Source: Enteropsectra breve (Eukaryota; Microsporidia). From it: a stretch of 45,614 nt of DNA. How positions within the stretch are numbered: the stretch's first letter is position 1; the number at the start of each line of letters is the position of its first letter. Under the pieces are notes generated by a model. That model made no database searches. It was given only the letters and a program-made list of their open reading frames with translations, and was not told where the DNA came from. Made by a program: the position numbers and the translations under genes. The stretch spans positions 1-45,614 of the forward strand of contig JALPMN010000631.1 in NCBI GenBank assembly GCA_024243835.1, read 5' to 3'. Positions 1-9,805 of this stretch are shown piece by piece.

Positions 1-68
1 AATAAAAAATGTTATAAACAAAGTCTTTTAAATCACATGTGGAAAACTGCGTTCAAATAAATAATGCT

Positions 69-1265
69 TTACTTCTGTTTTTTCAGCTCTGAATCAATCA
101 GTTCAAGTCTCTCGAGCAGTGGTGGATGGCTGAAATTAATAATGGAATACAGTCTGTCTACAAGCAGAGTGATCTTGTTCTCATTGTTGATTTTAATAAG
201 AGCACTTTTAAGATCATCTCCGTAATTCAGAGACACTGCGTATCGATCAGCCTGTTTCTCGTTCCTGCGAACAAACAGGTTTTGGACAAGATTTACCAGA
301 AGACTCGCCACCCCGATGTAATTGCTGCATTCAAAAAGACGCAGAATGAGGGGCTCTTTGGATGCCTGTGAAAGAAAGATGTTGAAGGCATAGCAGTAGC
401 CGAAGCAGATCACAGAGGAAAATACAATGCTTAAAGGCAGATGGCTGTGCGACCAGTGGCCGAATTCATGGGCAAGAACGGCAAGAATTTCGCGATTGTT
501 GAGCTGCTTCAAAATCGTGTCGTAGAAAACAATCTGCTTTGATTTTCCAAAGCCGGTGAAATACGCATTTGAGTGCCCAGATCTTTTAGAGCCATCTGCA
601 ACGAATATTTTGCCGATAGAAAAGCCTATTTTCTTGGCTAGTGCCTCGATGTCTGTTTTGAGGGGCCCATCTTCGAGCGGTGTAAATTTGTTGTACAACG
701 GCGCGATAAGCTTGGGGTATATGAAAACGATTACTATCTGCGCGGCAACAATAAAGACCCAGAGATAGATGTAGAAGCTGGCGAAGCGTGAAATGATGCT
801 TAGCGCAGGGGTGAGAAGGAGATACGCAATCACCGAGCACACTCCAAAACTGACAAAAATGTCCTTTACGAAGGTTCCAAGAGACTTTTTGTTGAACCCA
901 AATTTGTGCTCGATGACGAAGTCAGAGAAAAGATCAAGCGGAATTGAAGTGATGTTCGCAAAGGCAATGTTCGCAATCACGAAAAACTGTGCCGCTTGTG
1001 GCAATTTTTCAAAGTATTTGTGGTAGCAGTCAGATGCGTAGAAAACAACAAGCAGATTTCTAAGCAGGCTGAATAGAACCTCAAAGATGCCGAAGGCCTT
1101 TCTCCATTTGCAGTAATTCGCTGCATGCCTGTGTTCCTTCTCGGAGACAATTTTGCTTGCATCTTTTGACAGCGGCCTGCTTTGTGCCATTATCTGTCTG
1201 GAAAGAAGGAAAATATCAAAGACTGCATTTGCGGCGAGGATCTTGCTGATAAGCCCTTTGTTCAT
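69..1265 (-). CDS. STE24: Ste24-type CAAX prenyl protease (M48 zinc metalloprotease)
   Basis: This integral membrane zinc protease of the ER/nuclear envelope removes the last three residues of prenylated CAAX proteins. In fungi it also makes a second cut in a-factor-type precursors and clears blocked translocons. The zinc site HEFGH lies at residues 266-270 and the third ligand is E336 in RRNEKQAD, followed by the conserved C-terminal SHPPLLER. Residues 110-130 match the family stretch containing FVIEHKFGFNK. Several hydrophobic segments are visible, for example at about 60-77, 91-110, 137-187 and 276-297. At 398 residues it is shorter than the roughly 450 of yeast Ste24. The start is an ATG with a C-run (positions 1268-1271, read on the minus strand) just upstream. 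All catalytic residues are present, so it should be active. Confidence 0.95.
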   Translation of the reverse strand: MNKGLISKILAANAVFDIFLLSRQIMAQSRPLSKDASKIVSEKEHRHAANYCKWRKAFGIFEVLFSLLRNLLVVFYASDCYHKYFEKLPQAAQFFVIANIAFANITSIPLDLFSDFVIEHKFGFNKKSLGTFVKDIFVSFGVCSVIAYLLLTPALSIISRFASFYIYLWVFIVAAQIVIVFIYPKLIAPLYNKFTPLEDGPLKTDIEALAKKIGFSIGKIFVADGSKRSGHSNAYFTGFGKSKQIVFYDTILKQLNNREILAVLAHEFGHWSHSHLPLSIVFSSVICFGYCYAFNIFLSQASKEPLILRLFECSNYIGVASLLVNLVQNLFVRRNEKQADRYAVSLNYGDDLKSALIKINNENKITLLVDRLYSIINFSHPPLLERLELIDSELKKQK

Positions 1266-1361
1266 GAGGGGTGATAAAATTTTAAAATAAAGAACAAAAT
1301 CTGAATGTGGATCATATTTTTGTACAGCAATGAGGCAAAAAATCCTTAACTAACTTTATTT

Positions 1362-3161
1362 TCAGTTGTACATTTTTTCAGAAATGAAAGGTTCGTATTC
1401 TGTGCGTATCCTTAGCTCTTGCTTAATTCTGTCATAAGACTCTGAATGCACAAACTCTTTGTTCAGCTGTTCTGCGTATTGGACAATAAAAGAAATCATG
1501 ACTCCATTCGTCCAGCCAAAGCCTATCTCTGTCGCATATTCACCATCCTTCCCCACATACCCCAGCTGCTCGCAGTTGTATTTTTCATAGAATATTTCAT
1601 TCTTGTTGAAACTCTCATTTACAGTATTGAAGAATGAGCGTGCAACATGATAAGCCATGCTTGTACATCCTATTTCTGAAAGAAACTCCTCCATCAGACT
1701 CTGAAAGGGCGGCCATGCATTTGGAAAGTCCCACTGCTCGTTCTGCCAGTGCTTCTCGCCCTTGGCGCTAGCAGGAATCCCTCCACAATACCCGAAAAGC
1801 TCGTATGCATGCTCCTTGAGTATTTCAAGGATGCTTGTGCCATCGCTAGGTCTAATGCCGAAAATCATTGGCATCAGATTGCTGAAATAAAACCGTGTGC
1901 TGTTTTGACATTTTTTCTCAAAGTTAAAGTCATTCCAGCACTTATTTTTTGCATTCCACAGTATTTCGTTCATCGCTTCATATCTGGCCTCGGCCCGCTG
2001 CTTAAAAAGCGCAGCCTTAGTCTCGTTTCCCGCGTCTTTCAAAAACTTGCTTAAAATCAGCTCATTTCGATACAAAATTGCATTTAGATCTGCTGGAATT
2101 GTGGACCTGATGCACATTTTGTACTTGTTTTCCAAGCTGCAGAACCATCTTGAGGAAAAGTCCCAGCCTGACTCTGCGGCTGTTTTCAGCTCACTGTAGA
2201 CCAGGTGCCTTTTGTCCAAGTCTTTTTCCTGCTCAGCAAACGACAGATCTATTTCGAAGGCCTCTGGCCGCGGATAGTCCGTTTCAACATTGTAAATATT
2301 GAAATTAAAGCTTTTTCCCTGGCCCAAGGAAATATTTATGGTCTTGTCTCTTTTACACCAAAATTCATATTCCACCAGGGCAGCATCCAGACAGGTGCTG
2401 AGAACAAAATCTTTTTCTCTTTCGTAAATTAATTCAAGCATCTGCACAAACAGCGGTGGCTGCGATCTGTTCTTGTAGTACTTTCTTGTTCCGTTTGGGA
2501 TAAATCCGTGCTGCCTTATTAACTCTACAAATCCGCTTATTATATTTTTGGCAGTTGCATGCATATTAATCTTTATCATGCCCTTCAGTACCCAGAAAGT
2601 ATCCCAGTAGTACATTTCTCTGAACCTTCCGCCAGGAATGAGCATCTGCCCTACGCCGGGGAGCAGAGTGTGTGAGCCCTGAATCCCTTTCTTCGACAGA
2701 GACTGCCACTTTTCAATCAGCGCCTTGAAGATCTTGCCGTTTGCACCTTCTAGAACGTGTGAAAAGGCTTTTAAGATTTCATCTGTATTTTCAAGCAGCA
2801 CGCATTCCTCAATGTCGGTTCCATAAATATCATAGTGCTCCTCAATAAACTCATTAACTATTCTCTTGTACTCAAGAGACTCATCACTCACCTCCTCCAT
2901 CAGAGCTTTAAGTTCATTTATTTGATGCCTGGAGCCAAGGCCCAGCCGGATCTTCAGTTTCTCGAAATCTTCTTTTAGCCTGCTAAACGGCAGTTTGAGT
3001 GGCCAGTCAAGAAAATCCTTGGAGCGCTGAGCACCAATAACAAGATGCACAACCTCGAGTATGCCGTGTGTGGTGTATTCCTCCAGGCTGTCCCTGAGAT
3101 CCGCTGCTGCAATACTGCTGATGAGAAGTAGCATTGTTATTACGACACTCATTTTAAGCAT
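1362..3161 (-). CDS. Secreted trehalase (GH37)
   Basis: This enzyme hydrolyses trehalose to two glucoses. Both family signatures are present: PGGRF at residues 176-180 running into YYWDTF, and QWDFPN at 476-481. The catalytic acid is expected at D334 in GWDFSSR. The base is expected at E541 in GEY, just before GFGWTNG at 547-553. The length of 599 residues is normal. The N-terminus (about 1-20) is a hydrophobic stretch ending in small residues, as in a cleavable signal peptide, so it should be secreted or on the surface. Microsporidia store trehalose in spores, and its breakdown is a proposed part of the osmotic swelling at germination. A secreted form could also use host trehalose, which is inference. 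A second ATG three codons downstream is an equally possible start. Confidence 0.95.
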   Translation of the reverse strand: MLKMSVVITMLLLISSIAAADLRDSLEEYTTHGILEVVHLVIGAQRSKDFLDWPLKLPFSRLKEDFEKLKIRLGLGSRHQINELKALMEEVSDESLEYKRIVNEFIEEHYDIYGTDIEECVLLENTDEILKAFSHVLEGANGKIFKALIEKWQSLSKKGIQGSHTLLPGVGQMLIPGGRFREMYYWDTFWVLKGMIKINMHATAKNIISGFVELIRQHGFIPNGTRKYYKNRSQPPLFVQMLELIYEREKDFVLSTCLDAALVEYEFWCKRDKTINISLGQGKSFNFNIYNVETDYPRPEAFEIDLSFAEQEKDLDKRHLVYSELKTAAESGWDFSSRWFCSLENKYKMCIRSTIPADLNAILYRNELILSKFLKDAGNETKAALFKQRAEARYEAMNEILWNAKNKCWNDFNFEKKCQNSTRFYFSNLMPMIFGIRPSDGTSILEILKEHAYELFGYCGGIPASAKGEKHWQNEQWDFPNAWPPFQSLMEEFLSEIGCTSMAYHVARSFFNTVNESFNKNEIFYEKYNCEQLGYVGKDGEYATEIGFGWTNGVMISFIVQYAEQLNKEFVHSESYDRIKQELRIRTEYEPFISEKMYN

Positions 3162-3624
3162 ACGCGTATTTGTTTGTGTAAAAAAACTAAAAAAGATATA
3201 TGAATTTTAATAGGATATTTTAATATGAGTGACATGTTATTTTTAAATGGTGGAAGAATGACATCATTTTTATAATTATTCCCTTGTAGATTTGGAGTTA
3301 ACCTTTAAATATTATGCTCGTTTTATCAGCAGCTATAATGTTTTAAAGATGAACTTTTTCATCATAATGCCAATAGATAATGCTGGTACAGTTCTTCATC
3401 ATGTACATTAAGCTTAAATATCCAGTAATATAAATAACTTCAAATTAGGAAATATTAATTATGACTGTAGCGCAAGATATAATAGTTTCAAAATTCCTCT
3501 CACAAGCTTTTCGCACTAAAAATAAGTATGCATTGAATAGCAACAACGATACTTTGAAAATATAATTACCGTATTTTTCGGAATATATTTTCAGCAACAT
3601 GAAAAAATACAAAAAAATTTTGGC
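3162..3624. other. Intergenic spacer, trehalase / ferredoxin
   Basis: This 463-bp AT-rich spacer lies between divergent genes and must hold both upstream regions. An A-run followed by TTTT sits at about 3609-3621, directly before the ferredoxin ATG. No RNA gene or supported small reading frame was seen. Confidence 0.5.
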
Positions 3625-3990
3625 ATGGAGAAGTACAAGAACACAATTAACATCTTTTTCAAGCATCTGGGGAAACTCATCCCGGCGAGAGCAAAAATAG
3701 GGGAAAACTTGCTGACTGCAGCCCACAGCAATGCGGTTCCGCTTGAGGGCGCCTGTGAGGGCAGTCTCGCTTGCTCAACTTGCCATGTTGTATGTGACCC
3801 AACGGTATTCAAAGAGAAGGAGATATCAGATAGAGAAAATGATCTTCTAGACTTGGCATTCGGGCTGTCACCGACATCTCGGCTGGGATGCCAGGTGAAA
3901 GTCACCAAGGACATGCAAAATAAAGTATTTGAAATACCGCGGTGCACCAGAAACTTGGCTGTGGATGGATACAGGCCCCCAGTACACTAA
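3625..3990 (+). CDS. YAH1: Adrenodoxin-type [2Fe-2S] ferredoxin (mitosomal, Yah1-like)
   Basis: This electron carrier supplies the iron-sulfur cluster assembly machinery, which in microsporidia sits in the mitosome. The four cluster ligands fit the vertebrate/mitochondrial type: C44, C50 and C53 (spacing C-x5-C-x2-C), then C89 in RLGCQV. The C-terminal RPPVH-type tail also matches the family. The protein has 121 residues, and the N-terminal stretch before the fold is short and only mildly basic, so any targeting signal is reduced, as is usual for mitosome proteins. An ATG at 3599 is out of frame, so 3625 is the start. AAAATTTT precedes it by a few bases. Its usual partner, ferredoxin reductase, is not in the window. 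Confidence 0.95.
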   Translation: MEKYKNTINIFFKHLGKLIPARAKIGENLLTAAHSNAVPLEGACEGSLACSTCHVVCDPTVFKEKEISDRENDLLDLAFGLSPTSRLGCQVKVTKDMQNKVFEIPRCTRNLAVDGYRPPVH

Positions 3991-4258
3991 ACCAACTAGC
4001 GAAAGATCAATAGAGCCTTGAATTATCTTAATCAACCATTTTCGCATTACAAGAAAGATCCAGAAATACTAAGACCTGATTACAAGGCACTAAATTTAAT
4101 TCTGTGAAACTATATTCTATTTACGAGCCAGAGAAACGAAGGCCTGCTATACAACACAAATAGCACCAACGATATTAAAAGCATTTTATACGATTTAAAA
4201 AATATTTTTAAATAACTATAATTTTGATATCAAAAACACGCACTGTCTTATTCTTAAT

Positions 4259-5749
4259 TTATTTTTTGCACATTTTATAGGTAAAATAGTAAAGTGTTGC
4301 AATACCAACCAAGAGAGTGCTGCCAACAGCAACTGAAAAGTATCTCTTGAGAACAATTCTAATTCTGGCGTATAAAAACACGAGGTATGAAGAATTGCTT
4401 TTGTACTCCATGAAAATGTACTGCATTGCCATGCGTATATTTTTGGGGATTCCCTCGCCATATTCGTGCATCCGTGCAACGTTATACAGCCCCTCGTCTG
4501 AGTATGCCATTGACGAGAGATAGTATGCCATTGCGCCTTTTCTCGTTCTTTTTGTACCCCTTCCGTAGTACATGCAGTCTCCCACTTTCTTGTAGTACTC
4601 CTTGTGTGTCTTGGATGCTTCCTTGTAAAGGCCGTAGAGAATCTCATCCTGGTTATCAAGAAGCGTGTGGTTTTCCAAAAGATAAATTGAATTCAATAGC
4701 GCTGTCTCGTTGTTGAACTCAGCTAGATACAAATAGTATAAAACAGCCTTTTTATACTCCTTATTTTGATACGCAGCAAATGCGTATCGTGCATGCTCCA
4801 TTATTAAGGGGGCAAAGCCGATTACGCTGCCGAAGCTGTGCGCAGTGTATGCCGCAGGGAGGGACTTGCTAAGTTCCGCTGCATATGTCGCTACTGCGGG
4901 CAGGTAGCCATGCGATGCTGCAGACTTCAGATATCCGTTCGCCAGTGCCAGATTCTCAACCTTCTGGAAGCCTTCGGCCTTAAGAATCAGGTAGTGGTTG
5001 TAGAGCGCCTCGCCATAAAACTGCTTTTTGGCTGAAAATGCATATTCCTCGGCGGCACGTTTCAAGTCCTTGGGCTCGTGAAACTGGCAGACCCGTCCAA
5101 TGCCAACACTCGAATAAACATCTCCTCTGATCTTCCCTGCCAAATAGTACTCCATCGCCCGGTCTATGTTCGTTGTCACACCGTTCCCATAGTAGTAGGC
5201 ATCGCCAAGCAGGCCGTATGCCTTGGGCTCTCCGATCTGGCACAGAAACTTCAGTTCTTCTATCACATCGAAAATGGACAGCATTCCCATCTCAAGATAC
5301 ATGAAAAACCGCTTGATCACCGTAGAATTCTTCGTCCATATGTTTGTCAGCACATCTCGCATGGCCTTGTTGTCAAATGTCCGTATGTTTTCCACATCCT
5401 TGAAAAGATATTTGTTCTCTATGTATGTTGTGGAAATCTCTTCACTGAGCAGTTTCAAAATGTTGTGCTTCTTGTCGTCCGCGATGTTTAGCGTGGACTT
5501 TTTGAGGCTCAGTCTCGCCAGAAGCAGCAGGATCTGCCCGTTGGTGCTGTCCTGATTCAGTACGTAGAACATCGCCCGCTTGCTGTCGTTTTCAAAGCGC
5601 TTAATGAGAAAATACTTGTATGTGTGCTCTTGGTGAGTCACCGCTGGCAGTGCACATGCTTTTTTAACATCCAAGTCTTGAAAGAGAGTCTCTGTCAGCC
5701 CAGCCAGTGCCGGTGCTGCGGCCAGCAATGTTTTTAGAAGACTTCTCAT
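4259..5749 (-). CDS. Sel1-repeat membrane protein, Hrd3/SEL1L-like
   Basis: This is probably the ER-membrane adaptor of the Hrd1 ubiquitin ligase, which feeds misfolded lumenal proteins to ERAD. Sel1 (TPR-like) repeats are visible at about residues 176-206 (LGDAYYYGNGVTTN), 386-412 (VGDCMYYGRGTKR) and 420-446 (ARMHEYGEGIPKN); more diverged helices lie between. A hydrophobic N-terminus (about 3-18) looks like a signal sequence. A single transmembrane segment at about 470-490 is followed by a short basic tail. This is the Hrd3/SEL1L topology, with a lumenal repeat domain and a C-terminal anchor. At 496 residues it is well below the 833 of yeast Hrd3. CCC sits immediately before the ATG (positions 5750-5752, minus strand). 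Another Sel1 adaptor cannot be excluded. Confidence 0.75.
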   Translation of the reverse strand: MRSLLKTLLAAAPALAGLTETLFQDLDVKKACALPAVTHQEHTYKYFLIKRFENDSKRAMFYVLNQDSTNGQILLLLARLSLKKSTLNIADDKKHNILKLLSEEISTTYIENKYLFKDVENIRTFDNKAMRDVLTNIWTKNSTVIKRFFMYLEMGMLSIFDVIEELKFLCQIGEPKAYGLLGDAYYYGNGVTTNIDRAMEYYLAGKIRGDVYSSVGIGRVCQFHEPKDLKRAAEEYAFSAKKQFYGEALYNHYLILKAEGFQKVENLALANGYLKSAASHGYLPAVATYAAELSKSLPAAYTAHSFGSVIGFAPLIMEHARYAFAAYQNKEYKKAVLYYLYLAEFNNETALLNSIYLLENHTLLDNQDEILYGLYKEASKTHKEYYKKVGDCMYYGRGTKRTRKGAMAYYLSSMAYSDEGLYNVARMHEYGEGIPKNIRMAMQYIFMEYKSNSSYLVFLYARIRIVLKRYFSVAVGSTLLVGIATLYYFTYKMCKK

Positions 5750-6178
5750 GGGAGGAATAACAAAATGTCAAAAAAATGTACAGTTTTACTTTGAGACAAA
5801 AAAATAAATATTAAAAGTAAATAAATGATGTAAACGTTAGGCGTAAATATCAGGCAGTTTAAAATGTAATCAATTAATATCATAGCAATTTTTACTGCCG
5901 TTATTTTCTGCAAGAAAAATATCATGAAGTAATTATCTATAAAGATGCTCGATAGCGATATTTTATGATATAGGGGCTCTTCTCTCCATATATTACTATG
6001 TCTATTCTTTTAAAGCCTTATATTAGAACAGAGCAATGTGACTCTTTATGATAAGCTTTAGTAGATAAATATATAGGCTTTTACATTTATATAGCGTGTA
6101 TAAATCATATTTAAGCTATAAATTAATGCTGAATTTTTCTTTATAAAACTTTTATTTTCTTTAAAATAATTCGGTAAA
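5750..6178. other. Intergenic spacer
   Basis: This 429-bp, very AT-rich region between divergent genes holds their upstream regions. Nothing else was recognised: the plus-strand ATGs I followed run only a few codons. Confidence 0.5.
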
Positions 6179-6619
6179 ATGAACAGAAGAAACAGAGGCG
6201 AAGCGAAGAAAATAGAGTTTGCTCCAAATGTCGAGGCTGCACTGCAAGCTAAGCCCAGCGCCACTGAAGAGACGGGCGAAACAGCAAATGAACTGAATGA
6301 TATGCCAGAGGAAGGCCAGGCCATGAAGGGACAGAATGCACCGAAGCAGTTTGGAGAAACTAAGGAATTCAACATTGAAAAGCACAATTTTGTGATGAGT
6401 CTCCCAGCCAGCATGACAAATTCATCACTAGTTCTGTTTGATGATGGATCTCTCGGAATTAGAGCCAACGGGACGATCTACGAGTGTGATAGTTCATTTC
6501 TGGGATCCAGTATGGTTGTTGCGGTTGATGAAAGAGTGCACAGAATAAATGATGCTAGCTTTATCCTTACAGGATATGAATTTGAAAAGGATCTCAATTC
6601 TCCCTCAGCGGCAGAATGA
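6179..6619 (+). CDS. Putative RNA polymerase III subunit RPC4 (Rpc53)-like, C-terminal core only
   Basis: The first 60 or so residues are polar and look disordered. The rest (about 66-140) can be laid by eye on the C-terminal domain of RPC4/Rpc53, the Pol III subunit that pairs with Rpc37 in termination and reinitiation. Points of agreement, in order, are FVMSLP for the FFLQLP-type strand, DDGSLGIRANG for the RKSGRVQL-type hairpin, SSFLGSSMVVAVD for the CSFLQELVSV-type segment, and LTGYEFEKDL for the terminal VCSPDFESLL-type block. It has only 146 residues against about 400 in yeast, so the N-terminal half is missing. The assignment rests on pattern order, not on a catalytic motif. It could instead be an unrelated small acidic protein. 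The ATG at 6179 is preceded by an A-rich stretch. Confidence 0.5.
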   Translation: MNRRNRGEAKKIEFAPNVEAALQAKPSATEETGETANELNDMPEEGQAMKGQNAPKQFGETKEFNIEKHNFVMSLPASMTNSSLVLFDDGSLGIRANGTIYECDSSFLGSSMVVAVDERVHRINDASFILTGYEFEKDLNSPSAAE

Positions 6620-6934
6620 AAAGTAACAAAGATTATTCGCGCAACTAAGACATCCAGTGTTAATGAAGAAGCACTGCGATAATCTCCTTTCAAAAATAAA
6701 AGATTGATAAGCCATTGTTTCGTCTAAAAAGCCTTTTTTAATGGACTTTTAAATTACATTATTTTCATCCCCATATTGAGCTTAATTTTACACAAACATA
6801 AGCTAAGTGACTATCTGCATTGAATAGAGGTATAAATAATCTTATTATTCATTATAGAATGCTCTACAATTGATTCTTTAAAGAGTTGTTTTCATCTGAA
6901 ATATTTTAAAAATAAAATTTTTTACACCAGACAT
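6620..6934. other. Intergenic spacer
   Basis: This 315-bp AT-rich spacer ends in AAATAAAATTTTTT at about 6910-6923, the AAATTT-type signal before the Utp7 start. No other feature was seen. Confidence 0.5.
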
Positions 6935-8254
6935 ATGATAAAAAAAGACATAAAAGAGAATATTAAAAAGCTGGAAGAAATCGCAGAGGAGAACAGAGTG
7001 CAGACAAAAACTCTCGATATTCTAAACAGTAAAAATGAAAGTGCTGTATTGGCAGATACATTTTCGGTTGTACAGAGCGAAGCAGCCGTCGATCTCAAGT
7101 GGAGTGCAAAGCCAACACTCCCTTCACAGGAAATAATAAAGAAAAATGTAAATAAATACACATCTGAGAAGGCATTCAACCTGGTTCTTGAGAATGGGCC
7201 GTTCTGTGCAACTCACACGGTGAATGGCAGCAACATGCTGTTTTATAACAGCAGCGGATACATCGCGTCTTACAGCACACAGAGCCTAAAGCCAGGATGC
7301 GAGCTAAGTCTGCAGGAGCCCATATATTCGGCAAAATGGCTGCACAACGAGAAGTATTTTGCGACTGCGCAGCGTGAGGGTGTTTTCGTGTACGACTTTA
7401 ACGGCAGTGAGCTGCATGCAGTGCGCCAGATTACTGAGCCGAAGCATCTGGAATTTCTTCCGCACCACTTTCTGCTCGCCACTGCAGGTGAAAATGCAAA
7501 GCTGCGATATCTCGACACAAGCATTGGGAAAGTAGTCGCTGATATTTTTGTGAAAGACCGTGGAGTAACGATGATGAGCCAGAACCCATCGAATGCGATA
7601 ATACACCTGGGAACCAAGTCGGGAAATGTCACACTCTGGTCACCCGCACAGCAGGAGTACCTGATGAAAATACATTGCCACTCAACAGCACTGACAGGCA
7701 TACAAATAGACAGAAGCGGAAATAAAATGATAACCAGTGCGCTTGACGGCAAACTGAAGATTTTCGACGTAAGAAATACATTTGCACCGCTTAAAATAAT
7801 AAAATGCAAGGGTAACATCCAGCACAGTGCACTGAGCCAAAGCAACATGTACGCGCTGTCGAGTGCCAACACTGTGGTAGTTTTAAAAAACTTTGAGGAG
7901 CTCTACATGAAGCACAAGGTGGGAAATACCGTCAGCTCGCTTGAATTCTGCCCCTTTGCGGACATCCTTGCCGTGGGGCACAGCGGCGGAATAAGCAACA
8001 TCATTGTCCCTGGAAGCACTGATGGAGTGTACGACAGTTCTGAGATGTCCCCGTTCATGAGCACCAAGCAAAAGCAGGAGCTTGAGGTGAAGAAGCTGAT
8101 GGAAAAAATACCTTACGAGCTTATTTCCCAGGAAAGTATTCTGGGAAAAATGCATTCAGTTAGCAAGAGATCAGGACTGGCAAATCCAGTAGAACGATAT
8201 TACAATGCAAATAATGAAAGCAACTCAGCATTAAGCAGATTTAGAAAATACTGA
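6935..8254 (+). CDS. UTP7: U3 snoRNP WD40 protein Utp7 (WDR46)
   Basis: Utp7 is a nucleolar component of the small-subunit processome, needed for 18S rRNA maturation. The N-terminal helix-rich part (1-65) precedes a divergent WD40 propeller. Family-specific stretches are ENGPFCATHTVNGSNMLF near residue 85, SQNPSNAIIHLGTKSGNVTLWSP in the middle, and the block SALDGKLKIFDVRN. The C-terminal BING4 domain is recognisable from VPGSTDGVYDSSEMSPF through STKQKQELEVKKLMEKIP to YELI. At 439 residues it is shorter than the 554 of yeast, but complete in domain order. It lies upstream of another WD40 gene (Pfs2), but the two belong to different families and are not a recent duplication. AAAATTTTTT precedes the start. 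Confidence 0.93.
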   Translation: MIKKDIKENIKKLEEIAEENRVQTKTLDILNSKNESAVLADTFSVVQSEAAVDLKWSAKPTLPSQEIIKKNVNKYTSEKAFNLVLENGPFCATHTVNGSNMLFYNSSGYIASYSTQSLKPGCELSLQEPIYSAKWLHNEKYFATAQREGVFVYDFNGSELHAVRQITEPKHLEFLPHHFLLATAGENAKLRYLDTSIGKVVADIFVKDRGVTMMSQNPSNAIIHLGTKSGNVTLWSPAQQEYLMKIHCHSTALTGIQIDRSGNKMITSALDGKLKIFDVRNTFAPLKIIKCKGNIQHSALSQSNMYALSSANTVVVLKNFEELYMKHKVGNTVSSLEFCPFADILAVGHSGGISNIIVPGSTDGVYDSSEMSPFMSTKQKQELEVKKLMEKIPYELISQESILGKMHSVSKRSGLANPVERYYNANNESNSALSRFRKY

Positions 8255-8596
8255 TAGTTTGGTGAAAAATTAAAGATTTAGATAAAACACGAATTTAACG
8301 CGTACTTAAAGCTTTCTTAGAAGGGATGTTTTACATTATTTCAAGATTATGAACTGTTTAAATTCGATATACAATTCACTTTTTAAATTTATTGTTATCT
8401 TTTGTCCCACATAATTATGATTTGTCGTACTTATAAAATACAATATAAAGAACCCTTATGGATCCGAATACAGCAAATCAATTAAATAATAAAATACATT
8501 TTGACATGATTAACCTAAACTAAAATTTGTATTTGCACACCATTGTAAAAGTTATTTCTATTTATTTTTAAAGATAAATATTTTTAAACCCTTGAA
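8255..8596. other. Intergenic spacer
   Basis: This 342-bp AT-rich spacer ends in AAACCC at 8586-8591, just before the Pfs2 ATG. Only open frames of about 20 codons were found, and none is supported. Confidence 0.5.
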
Positions 8597-9805
8597 ATGG
8601 ACAACAACGCTAATATAAAGGACATTGTTAATATAAGATTTAAAAACCCAAAATTCGTTTTTGATGGAAAGCGCATCCAGCCCATATACGAAAGACGGAG
8701 CTTTGACTGCTCGTCTGCCGTGATCTACCAGTCGCAGATGGAGCCACTGCCCGCCCCGCACTTGTCCAGCATAAGCCTCGACTCGCAGCTGCTTACGATG
8801 AAAGCGCCCGAAAGCTGCTCTGTTCTCGAGGCGGTAACCAGCAAATTCGTGCAGATGAGTATCAACAAGATAAGAAGTCCAGTGAATGCGGTGCTTTGGA
8901 ATCCTGATGGGAGGCGGCTGCTGAGTGGCAGCACATCTGGCGAGATAACGATGTGGAACGGATACAGCTTCAACTTCGACACAATTCTGCAGGCGCACGA
9001 GTCGCCAATACGAGCCATGGCGTGGTCTCCATCGAGTGCATTTTTAATAAGCTGCGATAACGCAGGGCTGATAAAATACTGGCACCCCTCTATGAACAAC
9101 ATCCAGATTATTGAGGCACACAACGAGGGCATCAAGGACCTGAGCTTCTGTGTCAATGACTCGAAGTTCTGCAGTGCCTCTGACGACTCAACAGTCAAAG
9201 TGTGGGACTCTGTAACGGCAACGTGCGAAAGAACGCTTTACGGGCACAACTGGGACGTGCGAAAGGCCCAGTGGCACTCGCGCATGGCACTGATTGCATC
9301 GGGCGGAAAGGACAATCTCGTGAAGCTCTGGGATCCACGGCAGGACGAGTGTCTTACAACATTCCACTATCACAAAAATACGGTTTTAAGTATGAAATTC
9401 TACAAAGACAACTATTTAATAAGCGGAGGAAAAGATCAGGTAATTAAAATGCTGGATCTGAGGAACATGAAAGAGTGTTTCACATACAAATCACAGAACA
9501 GGGATGTTACGGCACTTACTGTGCATCCATTTACGGATCTTTTTGTGAGTGGCAGCAACGAGGGGGATCTTCTCTTTTGGGATTTCATGACTGAAAAGCC
9601 AATTGCCATTTCAGACAACAAACACGACAACACGGTCTGGTCACTGGACTTCCATCCGGCAGGGCATGCACTGGCCAGCGGATCTGCTGATTTTATGATA
9701 AAATACTGGGTGAGGCCGAGACCGCGTGATTTTAATGGAATAATGCAGGCTGAGGCCAGTGAAGAACCGATGGAAAATAACGACTTTGAAATACCAGGTT
9801 TATAA
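8597..9805 (+). CDS. PFS2: mRNA 3'-end processing WD40 protein Pfs2 (WDR33)
   Basis: Pfs2/WDR33 is part of the cleavage and polyadenylation factor; in animals WDR33 contacts the AAUAAA signal together with CPSF30. The family-specific N-terminus is clear: RRSFDCSSAVIYQSQMEPLP near residue 34, then TSKFVQMSINKIRSPVNAVLWNPDGRRLLSGS. Seven WD repeats follow to about residue 375, many closing with W-D or a related pair (VKVWD, VKLWDP, LLFWDF, IKYWV). The 402 residues cover the propeller and a short tail, without the long C-terminal extension of animal WDR33. CCC at 8589-8591 precedes the ATG. Its presence fits a functional polyadenylation machinery. AATAAA-like hexamers are common after stop codons here, though the base composition alone would produce many. 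Confidence 0.95.
   Translation: MDNNANIKDIVNIRFKNPKFVFDGKRIQPIYERRSFDCSSAVIYQSQMEPLPAPHLSSISLDSQLLTMKAPESCSVLEAVTSKFVQMSINKIRSPVNAVLWNPDGRRLLSGSTSGEITMWNGYSFNFDTILQAHESPIRAMAWSPSSAFLISCDNAGLIKYWHPSMNNIQIIEAHNEGIKDLSFCVNDSKFCSASDDSTVKVWDSVTATCERTLYGHNWDVRKAQWHSRMALIASGGKDNLVKLWDPRQDECLTTFHYHKNTVLSMKFYKDNYLISGGKDQVIKMLDLRNMKECFTYKSQNRDVTALTVHPFTDLFVSGSNEGDLLFWDFMTEKPIAISDNKHDNTVWSLDFHPAGHALASGSADFMIKYWVRPRPRDFNGIMQAEASEEPMENNDFEIPGL

Noticed and set aside
6935..9805. Tandem duplication of WD40 genes
   Set aside because: The two neighbours belong to distinct families (Utp7 and Pfs2), each with its own diagnostic flanks.
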